64,000 nucleotides of DNA from an uncultured Flavobacteriales bacterium (GTDB lineage Bacteria; Bacteroidota; Bacteroidia; Flavobacteriales_D; Crocinitomicaceae). The translations under genes and the position numbers were made by a program. Within the stretch, counting starts at the first letter, position 1, and every line of letters starts with the position of its first letter. Location: NCBI GenBank assembly GCA_937876195.1, contig CALEIK010000025.1, positions 186,001-250,000 on the forward strand. Direction: 5' to 3'. A model generated the notes under the pieces. The model did no database searches. It was not told the origin of the DNA and saw only the letters and a program-made list of their open reading frames with translations. Shown here in pieces: positions 8,132-17,276 of the stretch.

Positions 8132-9828
8132 TTTTGTACGGTTTTGGTCATCGCGCGGAGTTGTTTTTTTAATTCAGCAATGCGGACGGTTTTACTCAAC
8201 AATCGAATATTGTTTGCGGTTTCGGTATAGTATTGGTGCTGATTTTCTAAAAATTCAAGTTGAAACTGAATCCACTCTGGCTCTGTAAATACCTGCTCGT
8301 AAATGGCCAACTCTTCACGCAATTTTTTGGCTACAATATGATATTCAGGCCGTCCAATGTAATCGTGGTCTGCATCGCACATTATTTTTTCAAGCAAATT
8401 GGCGGGTTCAACACTTCTTTTTGTGGAATGAATAATCGCACAGATGGTTTCTACTTGTTCTGGTGAATATCCGTAGCGCGGCAGAGCATGCTTTACCATT
8501 CCAATGCTTAAATCTTCATTTTTATGGTATTGCAGCATAAAACCGGCATCGTGATACAACGCCGCTGTGCGCAAAACGAGTTGGTCTCTTTTGTCCAATC
8601 CCTCCAGTTTGGCGTATCGCACCACTGATTTTTCAACGTCTAAGGTGTGCGACAATGTGTGGTAGGTCATGTCTTCAGGAAGAAGTGACTTCAACTGGTT
8701 AATGATATGTGTTCTCAAATTATCAAAATCCACAGGTGTCAAGCCACATTTAACTCTAAAATCTGTACTCGGAGCATTCCCCTCGGAATACATGCCAAAT
8801 TCACGCTTAATCGATTTTAAATAGAACATGTCAATCGTTCCTCCTCGCTTCAAAATATCTACTGTTCCCCGCGCATTTATCTCAAAATAGGGTTCAATTT
8901 CTTGAAAAATGGGAGTGGTAATTGAAATCGAACCACTTTTTGTCGAAGCTTCCGCTCTTGCTGCAATGTTCACGGTATCGCCCCAAACATCAAAGTTGTA
9001 TTTTGAAGAGCCTATGATGCCGGCTACCAGCGGTCCCATGTGCATCCCAATGCGAATTTCCCAAAAATCTGATTTTGTGGCAAGTGCAATGTCAATTTCT
9101 GTTTTTATAAAATCCCTTATTTCCAATGCTGCTAAACACGCTCGAATTGCAGGTTCAGGATGATTTTCGGTGACGCCTGCCAAGGCCATGTATGCATCTC
9201 CAATGGTTTTTATTTTTTCAAGTTTGTATTTGGCGATGATTTCATCAAATTTGATGAAGTATTTCTCAAGTTGGTGAATCAAGCGGAGCGGTTTCATTGT
9301 TTTCGATTTCAACGAGAAATCCACAAAATCGGTGAACAACACAATTCCCTTTTCAATTCGCTTCGGAGAAAACTTCCCATTTGTAGAAAGTTCAGACAGT
9401 ACGTTTTCTGGAAAGATATTGTTCAATAACTGCCCAATGCGCTGATCTTTTAAATAAAGGGTTTTAAAAACTTCAATTTTACTCTTAATCAAGTTCGATT
9501 GAAAAGGGTAGGTAATGAAATCAACTGCTCCCTGATGCATTCCTTTTACCAAGTTGACAGAATTACTGTTTTCCTTGGTGAGTAATAATATGTAATGATG
9601 AATGTAAAGACTTCGATCTTTGATGGTTTGGAGACTCGTTTCACCGTTAATTGTATCGTCGATGTCGACCAGATAAATGCCAATTTCTCGCTTGTCAATG
9701 ATGGGCAAAGCCTCTGTAATCGATGTCGCCGTGAGTACGTTATTTCCTTTTCCAAGAAGGAGTTCCTTGAGATGCGTACGAATGGTATCGTCTTTCTCTA
9801 TAATTAATATGTTGACAAATCTCTCCAT
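8128..9828 (-). CDS. Receiver-adenylate cyclase-HD phosphohydrolase fusion protein
   Basis: This 566-residue protein has three parts. Residues 5-120 are a response-regulator receiver with acidic D13/D14, candidate phospho-acceptor D55 and T84, but Tyr107 where the conserved Lys is expected (FITYPF). Residues 155-340 are a class III nucleotide cyclase with metal ligands D167 and D211, adenine-specifying K207 and D280, and transition-state N287 and R291, so adenylate rather than guanylate cyclase is predicted. Residues 385-500 are an HD domain with H390/H394, H426-D427, H467 and D485/D487. It is sandwiched between ispH (1-bp TAATG overlap) and the adenosyltransferase (ATGA overlap). Whether the HD domain hydrolyses a nucleotide is unknown. 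Confidence 0.88.
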   Translation of the reverse strand: MERFVNILIIEKDDTIRTHLKELLLGKGNNVLTATSITEALPIIDKREIGIYLVDIDDTINGETSLQTIKDRSLYIHHYILLLTKENSNSVNLVKGMHQGAVDFITYPFQSNLIKSKIEVFKTLYLKDQRIGQLLNNIFPENVLSELSTNGKFSPKRIEKGIVLFTDFVDFSLKSKTMKPLRLIHQLEKYFIKFDEIIAKYKLEKIKTIGDAYMALAGVTENHPEPAIRACLAALEIRDFIKTEIDIALATKSDFWEIRIGMHMGPLVAGIIGSSKYNFDVWGDTVNIAARAEASTKSGSISITTPIFQEIEPYFEINARGTVDILKRGGTIDMFYLKSIKREFGMYSEGNAPSTDFRVKCGLTPVDFDNLRTHIINQLKSLLPEDMTYHTLSHTLDVEKSVVRYAKLEGLDKRDQLVLRTAALYHDAGFMLQYHKNEDLSIGMVKHALPRYGYSPEQVETICAIIHSTKRSVEPANLLEKIMCDADHDYIGRPEYHIVAKKLREELAIYEQVFTEPEWIQFQLEFLENQHQYYTETANNIRLLSKTVRIAELKKQLRAMTKTVQK

Positions 9829-11039
9829 TAAGAACGACTAATTTCTTCATTGATTGATTTACCCAACACTGCAAGTACTTTCTGCATTACTTTGTCTACA
9901 GCGGAATCTGGACATGACGCTCCTGAGGTGATGATTATTTTGTAATGCGATTTCTCAGGAAGGAAATCTCTGTGATGTTCCAACGATTTTGAATGGATAT
10001 TGAATGAATAGACGCTGTTCTTTGCAACGATCTCATTTTCATTTTTAATGAAATAGGTTGGGAATTTTGTTTCCAATAATTCAACCAAATGAGAGGTATT
10101 GCTACTGTTATAACCACCAACGACAATCGCTAAATCCGCTGTGCTGTTCAATAGTTCAAGCGTTGCAGATTGATTGTCATTCGTCGCATAACACAAGGTG
10201 TCACGTGTATCTGCAAAATGTGATTTCAGCTCAGCTTCACCATATTTCTCTAGCATAGTGGCATATAAAAGATCTGCAATTTCTTGTGTTTCTGAAGCCA
10301 ACATGGTCGTTTGATTCACGACACCAATGCGCGACAAATCTCTTTCTGGGTTGAAATTAATTGAATAGCGTCCCTCAAAATGTTTGAGAAGTACTTCAGA
10401 AGAAATTTTACCAAGGATATAATCTGCAATGGTCTTTGTTTCTTTGAGATCACGTACAATAATTGCGGGTGCATTTTTCTGACTGTACGAGAAGGTTGCT
10501 TTTGTCTCTTCGTGATTGTGTTTGCCGTGAATAATAATCGTATAATCAGTTTCACCCAACTTTATAGAACGGTTCCATACCTTCTCTACGAACGGGCAGG
10601 TGGTGTTATACGTCGTAGCATCAATTCCTTTTTCCTCTAGTATAGACGATGTCTCCAAGGTGGTGCCAAATGCTGGAATGATCACAATATCGTCGGCAGT
10701 TATTTTTTCCCATGGAATGAGTTGATTCCCTTCGGTATCCTGAATAAAACTAACTCCTTGACTCATCAAGTCATTGTTCACCTCAGGGTTGTGAATCATT
10801 TGGCTCAATAAATAAATCTTTTTGCCTAGATTGTTTTGAATTGCTTCGTATGATTTTTCAATGGCGTTTTCTACACCGTAACAGAAGCCAAAATGGCGAC
10901 TGATAATAAATTCCACATTATCAAACACGAGGGAAGATGGTGAAAAATCCTTCTTACGCGGATCATCTAGCCTTCTTTGTGCCTTCACCTTACTAATGAT
11001 TGGTGATTTATAATACTCTGGAATTTGAAACTTCTTCAT
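9828..11039 (-). CDS. ispH: 4-hydroxy-3-methylbut-2-enyl diphosphate reductase
   Basis: IspH is the last enzyme of the MEP isoprenoid pathway and uses a [4Fe-4S] cluster to make IPP and DMAPP. The three cluster cysteines lie in HFGFCYGVENAI (C53), NTTCPFVEKVW and SGASCPDSAVDKV. At 403 residues it is the long form known from plants, cyanobacteria and many Bacteroidota. The ATG at 11039 was chosen because the alternative at 11114 would start inside the T run of the upstream terminator. Its stop overlaps the cyclase start by one base. Confidence 0.95.
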   Translation of the reverse strand: MKKFQIPEYYKSPIISKVKAQRRLDDPRKKDFSPSSLVFDNVEFIISRHFGFCYGVENAIEKSYEAIQNNLGKKIYLLSQMIHNPEVNNDLMSQGVSFIQDTEGNQLIPWEKITADDIVIIPAFGTTLETSSILEEKGIDATTYNTTCPFVEKVWNRSIKLGETDYTIIIHGKHNHEETKATFSYSQKNAPAIIVRDLKETKTIADYILGKISSEVLLKHFEGRYSINFNPERDLSRIGVVNQTTMLASETQEIADLLYATMLEKYGEAELKSHFADTRDTLCYATNDNQSATLELLNSTADLAIVVGGYNSSNTSHLVELLETKFPTYFIKNENEIVAKNSVYSFNIHSKSLEHHRDFLPEKSHYKIIITSGASCPDSAVDKVMQKVLAVLGKSINEEISRS

Positions 11040-11114
11040 TGTAGAATCAAAAATAAGAAAAAGAACTGAAGCAACTGGTTTCTTCGGTGAATGAAGAGGG
11101 GATTTCAATTGCAT

Positions 11115-11181
11115 AAAAAAAGAGGCAAGATTTCAAACGCTATTTGAGTGATTCAAACATACGTTCTGAAATCTTACCTCT
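11115..11181 (-). terminator. Terminator downstream of the MuiA-family gene
   Basis: A 15-bp inverted repeat (11121-11135 against 11167-11181, one mismatch) is followed on the minus strand by a run of seven T residues (complement of 11114-11120). It lies 34 bp after the MuiA-family stop and separates that gene from ispH. Confidence 0.8.
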
Positions 11182-11214
11182 AAAAGGAAGTTTCTTTAGC
11201 CTTTATTCAATTAC

Positions 11215-12888
11215 TTACAACGGAAGATTTTTATCCTTGTCGTGAAGTACCTTGTAACTAAAGAGGATGTCTTTTGATCCCTTCGGTTTTAGGCTGAATT
11301 CCCACTCAACTAATCCCGTTCGATCATTGATTTTCCCTTTTCCTAAATCGAGTTTTTCAATCGTGATTTCAGCGTTTTGGGTAATCGGCAATTGATCCTG
11401 AACTACGATGTCAATAGAAGTCGATTTCAAGTTCTTCACCTCGATACTGTATGCGAAGGTGCGTTCTTTCTTGGAGCCAATCACTTTCTCTTTTTGCTCT
11501 TTTTTAAGGAACGTGCGCTTCACAATAATGTTTGGATCTTTTCCTAGACTCAGCATCAACGTATCATCCATTGTTGTAGGATCAATATACGTTTCTCCCA
11601 TGTATGTTCCTTCAAAGAAAATATTTGCTTTGGCAGGAACCAATTGAAGTTCATCGAGTTTAACCAATTGCGCAACGAGGTACACGGATTGATCGTATTT
11701 AGGCACTGTGTAGTATTTGTAATTGGCATCCAGATCCACATTTTTCACCAAAACCATGTGTTTTTCGTTGTTCGACTTGATAGAATAGGGCAAATCGATT
11801 CTAAATTCTGCGGAAATCATGTGTTCCACCACTTCTACGAACTGATCAGAGAATGTAGCAAGTTGTTCATCCATCGCAGCACCTGCATAACTTGGTGACT
11901 TCTCACTTTCTGTTTTTTTGCGTGTTTCAGCGTATCCTGTTGAAACGGGCGCATTTCGATTGTAGTCGTTGTAAGTATAATAGTCGACGTACCATGGGTG
12001 CAACGTTGGCTTTGTCTTGTTGTGGTAAGGATTGTTGGTTGAGATATTCAATCGAACTTCGTCCCAATCGACACCCGTATTTTGATACACCTGCGCTTTG
12101 TAGTTCAAATTAATTTTCCCAGAGCTAGATTCACTTCTTAAATCGTAAATGGGCGTCCAACCCGCATTGTTGACAAGGTAGGAGATGTCCAGTTTTCCTT
12201 TGGCGATGTCGTCTGCTTTTAACGTAATTGTGATTCGCTGAACAGGTCCTTTAGGAACATTTTTGTCAATGCTTCCCTGGTGATTTCTAAAATCCACTAA
12301 GCGTTGATTCATTCCTTTTCTTTTTTCATCCAACGTAGATTTTGAACGATTCAGTTTTTGCAATTTCTTGTTGATTTCCATCATTTTGACTGTGTAATAA
12401 TCCACGGCTTGCTTTAATAGATTGATTGAATCATTCACCTTTCCTTGTCCGCGAATTGCACCGTTGTTGGCAAGAATGTTTTTTGTGGCAACAAGCACAT
12501 CAATTTCATCTTGGTATTCCTGAATTTCATAATTGATATTTTTCAGAGAATCCTCCAAGAGCGCGATGCTATTCCTGATTTTCAGCGGTAATCCGTCTAG
12601 TGGAACTATGCTTGGAGAAGGGTAGAAGGTGCTGTATTTCGAATCGAGAATAACAACACTTCCCGTTGCATTGATTTGCAAGCTGTTTGCATCGATGTAG
12701 GGACTTACGCCTTCAATAATGACTTCGGTAACTCCTTTGGAAATACTGTAGGTGGCAGATCTATAGATTTGTGCACCTTGTGAATAAACGGTGACGGAAG
12801 AAATTGTTGACGGAACAATTTTTTCATCTGTAGCTTTCGCATTCATGGCGAAAAGTACAATACTGATTAAGCTAATTATTTTCTTCAT
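11215..12888 (-). CDS. MuiA-family secreted protein (DUF4140/DUF4139)
   Basis: A 557-residue exported protein with signal peptide MKKIISLISIVLFAMNAKA. The N-terminal domain (about 30-130, IVPSTISSVTVYSQGAQIYR) matches the DUF4140 start of mucoidy inhibitor A proteins. A coiled-coil segment follows (about 100-205), then a beta-rich DUF4139 domain containing LDISYLVNNAGWTPIYDLR and ending LVEWEFSLKPKGSKDI. The family is named after a Rhizobium gene affecting mucoid growth; the biochemical role is unknown. It is monocistronic between hairpins. Confidence 0.85.
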   Translation of the reverse strand: MKKIISLISIVLFAMNAKATDEKIVPSTISSVTVYSQGAQIYRSATYSISKGVTEVIIEGVSPYIDANSLQINATGSVVILDSKYSTFYPSPSIVPLDGLPLKIRNSIALLEDSLKNINYEIQEYQDEIDVLVATKNILANNGAIRGQGKVNDSINLLKQAVDYYTVKMMEINKKLQKLNRSKSTLDEKRKGMNQRLVDFRNHQGSIDKNVPKGPVQRITITLKADDIAKGKLDISYLVNNAGWTPIYDLRSESSSGKINLNYKAQVYQNTGVDWDEVRLNISTNNPYHNKTKPTLHPWYVDYYTYNDYNRNAPVSTGYAETRKKTESEKSPSYAGAAMDEQLATFSDQFVEVVEHMISAEFRIDLPYSIKSNNEKHMVLVKNVDLDANYKYYTVPKYDQSVYLVAQLVKLDELQLVPAKANIFFEGTYMGETYIDPTTMDDTLMLSLGKDPNIIVKRTFLKKEQKEKVIGSKKERTFAYSIEVKNLKSTSIDIVVQDQLPITQNAEITIEKLDLGKGKINDRTGLVEWEFSLKPKGSKDILFSYKVLHDKDKNLPL

Positions 12889-12952
12889 GTGACTGATTTT
12901 TTTCTTTCAGTACATGAGGATGAAATTTTGGTTCAAAGGAAGAAAGGATTCA

Positions 12953-12998
12953 AGAATTCAAAGATTAAAGTTGCACGCGACTTAAATCTTTGAATTCT
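12953..12998. repeat. Long intergenic inverted repeat, probable terminator
   Basis: Arms AGAATTCAAAGATT (12953-12966) and its complement (12985-12998) extend inward with two mismatches to about 21 bp. The loop region contains TGCACGCGA, also present in the hairpin element at 44239-44247. It lies 18 bp beyond the stop of the 13017-14615 gene and belongs to the TTCAAAG-rich hairpin group of this window. Confidence 0.7.
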
Positions 12999-13016
12999 GT
13001 TTTGATCGTTCAGTAA

Positions 13017-14615
13017 TTACTTTTCGAAATTCAGTCTACAAATTCCAAATTTCTTTTTACCGAAGTAGGTTAAAATGAATACTTCTGTATTGTCATCATT
13101 GTTCATGACAACACTTTCTGAACGTATAGTTTTATGTTGACGATACCCAGCATATTTTGGATCCATATAATCTAGAATACCAGAAATAATCACTTCCCCT
13201 TCGGCACTAACTTCTGCCAAAACAAGAGCATTTCCAGCCATTTCCTTTTTTTCAGCTCTAGTTACAGTTTCTTTATTAAAATCATACAACGTGGTTCTTG
13301 CATCTTTCATTAAGATGGCAACTTGATTGTTTAGGTTGAAATAAGTGTAAGCCCCAAAATAAGTATGATGTTTGTCAAATCGAGCATGATTAGAGAATTC
13401 ACCTGAACCTGACATTCTAGAAATAATTAGATCGCCATAATGATAGGTAGTCTTAGTTGATGTTCCACCATTGGAAGTGGTATACGTTGTTGTTGTAATC
13501 CAAAAAACTTCACCAACAATTGAAAGAGAACCATCCTCATGCTTAATGATTGATCTAAACTCTAGATTAGATAAACCTAAATCTGTTCCTTTCTCTTCTT
13601 TTTTCTCCGCCTTTTCAATTTTTCTTTTTGACCAATCTGCTGTAATAAACTCTTGACTAAATTCATCCCAGGCTTGATCTTCAATTTCACCCGTTTTTTT
13701 GTTCACTGTAAACAAAAACACGCCATCGATTCCAACTCCTTCTTTCTTTCTATAATATCCCGCAATGAAAAGAGAGCCATCTTCACTCATAGTGAGAGAC
13801 ATCTCATCAATGATTTTGTCACCGACATCAATTTTAACGATCTCCTTGTCTTCATCTTTGATGGTTACAAGTTGATATTCGCTAGGCGAACGTGGAATCC
13901 CAGCTTTTCTATCTCCGCGATTGGCCTTACTTCCAAGAAGAAATATTTGATCATCGTCCCCCAATTCGGTATCTATAATACGATAGTCTTTTTCTTTTTC
14001 TTCGAACGTAATATTTTCTTCAGACCATAATTCTTCAACATTATCATTGAACACATAAAATGAGACCACTTCTTGTTCATTTTTTTTGACTTCTGGATGT
14101 ATGGTCAAGAGAATACTTTTTTTGTCGTAAGAAGTTCTTAAACTATAGTTTATTCTACCTCTTCTACCTTCATAAGTTTGCGTGTAGACATTTTTTGGTT
14201 TACTTAACTTCCCCGTTTCCCAATCAAAGGTTTGGCTAAACAAACTCTCCTTTTTTTGATCTGGAAAATCCTTAGTTGTGATTAATAGATACGATTTCCC
14301 AACTTTAAGAATTCCATCAATGACGTATTTATCATCTTCGAATTGCTCTGAAACGTCATGTGTTTTTATCGATTTTAAATCATTGTCAAATTTTTCCAGG
14401 TAATAATTAAATCCTCCTGGACCGCGAATGGGTTGTTTTTTTAGCACCAAATAACCATCTTCTACTTTGAAAGAGCTAACAAGAATAACATCGCCACCAG
14501 ACTCTAGCTTTAAGTCTCCAAAGGTGATGTTAACTTCTTCATTCATTTTTTGACTGAAAGCAGTCGCGCTGATTAGCATTGAAAAAACACTAATTTTAAT
14601 TGTTTTTAGTAACAT
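13017..14615 (-). CDS. Secreted protein of unknown function
   Basis: A 532-residue protein with signal peptide MLLKTIKISVFSMLISATAFS. I do not recognise a family. The mature chain is rich in short beta strands with acidic turns and repeats of the type x-D-G-x-L-x-I-x-G (for example EDGSLFIAGYY, EDGSLSIVGEV, EGEVIISGIL), which suggests a beta-propeller. A Lys/Glu-rich insertion lies near residues 335-350. No catalytic residues or sorting domain are evident. It is separated from glmM by 31 bp and may be read through from that operon. Confidence 0.6.
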   Translation of the reverse strand: MLLKTIKISVFSMLISATAFSQKMNEEVNITFGDLKLESGGDVILVSSFKVEDGYLVLKKQPIRGPGGFNYYLEKFDNDLKSIKTHDVSEQFEDDKYVIDGILKVGKSYLLITTKDFPDQKKESLFSQTFDWETGKLSKPKNVYTQTYEGRRGRINYSLRTSYDKKSILLTIHPEVKKNEQEVVSFYVFNDNVEELWSEENITFEEKEKDYRIIDTELGDDDQIFLLGSKANRGDRKAGIPRSPSEYQLVTIKDEDKEIVKIDVGDKIIDEMSLTMSEDGSLFIAGYYRKKEGVGIDGVFLFTVNKKTGEIEDQAWDEFSQEFITADWSKRKIEKAEKKEEKGTDLGLSNLEFRSIIKHEDGSLSIVGEVFWITTTTYTTSNGGTSTKTTYHYGDLIISRMSGSGEFSNHARFDKHHTYFGAYTYFNLNNQVAILMKDARTTLYDFNKETVTRAEKKEMAGNALVLAEVSAEGEVIISGILDYMDPKYAGYRQHKTIRSESVVMNNDDNTEVFILTYFGKKKFGICRLNFEK

Positions 14616-14646
14616 AAGTATAGTTTTTGTAGGCGTTAATAGTTAA

Positions 14647-16035
14647 TTATAGGATTGATTTAATTTCTTTAATTATGCGTTCTGCCAATGCGTTTGCGGC
14701 AGCTTCTGATTTACTTTCTGAATAAATACGAATGATTGGTTCAGTATTGCTTTTTCGCAGGTGCACCCATTCCTTTTCAATGTAGATTTTAACGCCATCC
14801 GTCGTATCCACTTCTTCATGGGCATAGTTGGCAGCCATTTTTTGAAGCACAATGTCGACATCAATTTCTGGAGTCAATTGAATTTTATTTTTTGAAATCG
14901 TGTACATTGGGTAACTATCTCTTAGGGCTGAAACGGTTCCCTTTCTTTCCGCAAGTAGTGATAAGAATAAGGCAATTCCAACGAGTGAATCACGCCCATA
15001 ATGGGATGCAGGATAAATAACACCACCGTTCCCTTCACCACCAATAACAGCATTTTCAGCTTTCATTTTTGCAACCACGTTGACTTCACCTACTGCTGAT
15101 GCGAAATAGTGTTGCCCATGAGCCTCTGTCACGTCGCGCAACGCACGAGTGGACGAAAGATTGGAAACTGTAGCTCCTGGCGTCTTAGAAACGACGTAGT
15201 CGGCCACAGCAACGAGTGTGTATTCTTCTCCAAACATTGTCCCATCTTCGCACACCAATGCCAAACGATCAACATCTGGGTCGACAGTGATACCAACATC
15301 TGCACGAACTTCTTTTATTTTATCAGAAAGATCCGTCAAATGCTCAGGAAGTGGCTCTGGATTGTGCGGGAAATTTCCAGTTGGATCGCAATAAAGTTTC
15401 GTGATATTTTTCACGCCCAAAGCTTCCAAGAGGGCAGGAACGAAAATTCCACCCGAGGAGTTCACCGCATCGACAACCACCGAAAAATTGGCAGCTTGAA
15501 TTGCTTCTTTATTCACCAAAGGCAAATCCAAAACCGCTTGAATATGTTTTTGAAGGTAGGAATCATCTTTTGTAATTGTTCCTAAATCATCGACTTCTGC
15601 AAATGAAAACGATTCTTGCTCCGCAATTTCAAGTACTTTATTCCCTTCGTCACCAGAAATGAATTCTCCTAGTTCGTTCAATAATTTAAGTGCGTTCCAC
15701 TCTTTTGGGTTGTGACTAGCAGTAAGTATAATTCCACCATGCGCATTTTCCATTGGAACGGCAATTTCGACGGTTGGTGTTGTAGAAAGTCCTAAATCGA
15801 TGACATCAATTCCCAATCCAACGAGGGTAGAAGCTACCAAGTCAGAAATCATTTGTCCCGAAATGCGCGCATCTCTCCCGATAACTACTTTTATTGTTTT
15901 TGTGCCTTTATTTCGATCAATCACCCAAGTTCCGTATGCAGCTGCAAATTTAACAGCGTCTAGTGGGGTGAGTCCTTCGTTTACTTTTCCACCAATTGTT
16001 CCTCGGATGCCAGAGATTGATTTGATTAAGGTCAT
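14647..16035 (-). CDS. glmM: Phosphoglucosamine mutase
   Basis: This 462-residue alpha-D-phosphohexomutase interconverts glucosamine-6-phosphate and glucosamine-1-phosphate for UDP-GlcNAc synthesis. The phosphoserine is S107 in TASHNPKEWNALK; the metal-binding loop is DPDVDRLAL; the sugar-binding loop is GEGNGGVIYP; the phosphate-binding loop is RKSNTEPIIRIY. The GEGNGG form and the N-terminal SGIRGTIGG fit GlmM better than phosphomannomutase, although both names are used for Bacteroidota members. It begins directly after ribH stops. Confidence 0.88.
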   Translation of the reverse strand: MTLIKSISGIRGTIGGKVNEGLTPLDAVKFAAAYGTWVIDRNKGTKTIKVVIGRDARISGQMISDLVASTLVGLGIDVIDLGLSTTPTVEIAVPMENAHGGIILTASHNPKEWNALKLLNELGEFISGDEGNKVLEIAEQESFSFAEVDDLGTITKDDSYLQKHIQAVLDLPLVNKEAIQAANFSVVVDAVNSSGGIFVPALLEALGVKNITKLYCDPTGNFPHNPEPLPEHLTDLSDKIKEVRADVGITVDPDVDRLALVCEDGTMFGEEYTLVAVADYVVSKTPGATVSNLSSTRALRDVTEAHGQHYFASAVGEVNVVAKMKAENAVIGGEGNGGVIYPASHYGRDSLVGIALFLSLLAERKGTVSALRDSYPMYTISKNKIQLTPEIDVDIVLQKMAANYAHEEVDTTDGVKIYIEKEWVHLRKSNTEPIIRIYSESKSEAAANALAERIIKEIKSIL

Positions 16036-16524
16036 TTACAGAGTGTTTTTTAAATGAATCATTTTAAGACAGGCGATCGCACATTCAATTCCTTTGTTAC
16101 CATGTTTACCTCCAGAACGATCAATCGATTGTTGTTCGTTATTGTCTGTCAAAACACAATAAGAAATCGGAGTACTGTATTTCAAGGTCACGTCTTTGAT
16201 TCCCAACGTTGCACCTTCACACACAAAGTCGAAATGACGGGTTTCCCCTTGAATAACAACGCCGATGGCAACGATCCCATCTACATCCGTGCGTTCACAC
16301 ATCAATTGACATCCCAACGGAAGTTCAAATGTCCCTGGAACAAAACGAACATTGATGTTGTATTCTTTTACTCCATTTTCAATCAATGCCTGTTTAGCAC
16401 CAGCCAACAAGTTCATTGTAATTTTATCATTCCACTCAGAAACAACAATGCCGATTTTGAAATCGGCACCATTAGGAATTAAATCCTTATTATATTCTGA
16501 CAAGTTGCGATTCGCAGTAGCCAT
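16036..16524 (-). CDS. ribH: 6,7-dimethyl-8-ribityllumazine synthase
   Basis: RibH condenses 5-amino-6-ribitylaminouracil with 3,4-dihydroxybutanone phosphate in riboflavin synthesis. Recognisable segments are IGIVVSEWND, VPGTFELPLG, AIGVVIQGETRHFDFVC with the catalytic His, and GIECAIACLKM. Length (162 aa) is normal. Its start overlaps the TPR gene stop by one base (TAATG), and glmM follows immediately. No other riboflavin genes are nearby. Confidence 0.94.
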   Translation of the reverse strand: MATANRNLSEYNKDLIPNGADFKIGIVVSEWNDKITMNLLAGAKQALIENGVKEYNINVRFVPGTFELPLGCQLMCERTDVDGIVAIGVVIQGETRHFDFVCEGATLGIKDVTLKYSTPISYCVLTDNNEQQSIDRSGGKHGNKGIECAIACLKMIHLKNTL

Positions 16525-17174
16525 TATTTTGTCGTTTTATTCTTCGATCTAGCAATGTATTTATCAATTGCTTTTTGTGATGCGTAAGAAGCATAGTTAT
16601 CTTTAATTTTTTGGTAGCACTCAGTCGCTTTGTCGAAGTTTTTCAATTCCTCGGCAACTAATCCAGCTTTCATCAAGTACATCGGAGAAGTAAACTCATT
16701 GTCACTTTTTTCCGCTGCTTTCAAGTATAGATCATACGCTTTACCATAGTTCTTATCTCCTTTAAGCTCAGAGTAACAATCTGCCTGAAGTCCGATAGAC
16801 ATCACTGCAACATATTCATCGTCTACATCCACACCTTCTAATTCTTTTAGCGCAGCTTCAAATTCACCTTTTGACATATATTGACGAGCAAGTACAAATT
16901 GTGCAACTTCACCACCAACTTTGCCATCGTATTTTTTGACTTGACTTTCGAGTTCTTCGATTGCCAAATCAGTTGAATCTACTGCAACGTGGTTTAAACC
17001 AATCCAATAACTGTCTTTTGACTTTTCATTTTCTGGCTGCCAAAGGAATTGACGGTATGCAAAGTAACCAAGAACAATAACGATAATACCTCCCACAACG
17101 AGTGTGATTATGCGTAATTTATTGTTCGATTTAAACTGTTCTTTAATTTGTTCTGGCGAGATATTGTCTAACAT
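16524..17174 (-). CDS. Membrane-anchored tetratricopeptide-repeat protein (YfgM-like)
   Basis: A 216-residue protein with one transmembrane helix (about 21-40, LRIITLVVGGIIVIVLGYFAYRQ) after a short charged cytoplasmic stretch. Four or so degenerate TPR units follow (ARQYMSKGEFEAALKELEGV, ADCYSELKGDKNYGKAYDLY, GLVAEELKNFDKATECYQKI). Topology and length resemble YfgM-type TPR_21 proteins that contact the translocon and periplasmic chaperones. The ATG at 17174 follows a TAnnTTTG promoter; the upstream in-frame ATG at 17252 would read through that promoter, so it was rejected. Confidence 0.75.
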   Translation of the reverse strand: MLDNISPEQIKEQFKSNNKLRIITLVVGGIIVIVLGYFAYRQFLWQPENEKSKDSYWIGLNHVAVDSTDLAIEELESQVKKYDGKVGGEVAQFVLARQYMSKGEFEAALKELEGVDVDDEYVAVMSIGLQADCYSELKGDKNYGKAYDLYLKAAEKSDNEFTSPMYLMKAGLVAEELKNFDKATECYQKIKDNYASYASQKAIDKYIARSKNKTTK

Positions 17175-17199
17175 TTGTTGTCTATAATTATAAGCGGAG

Positions 17200-17207
17200 C
17201 AAAAATA
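17200..17207 (-). promoter_or_regulatory. -7 box for the TPR-ribH-glmM operon
   Basis: Minus-strand TATTTTTG, an exact TAnnTTTG match, 26 nt before the TPR start codon at 17174. No convincing -33 TTTG is visible at the ideal spacing. Confidence 0.55.
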
Positions 17208-17276
17208 GTTTTTTTTTCCATAAAAGAAGTGTAAAGAATGGGAGAAGTTCAATCATTTTCAACTAAATTTGTTCAG

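Noticed and set aside
15109..15585. Plus-strand open frame of 158 codons inside glmM
   Set aside because: Antisense to a conserved housekeeping gene, with no recognisable motif.
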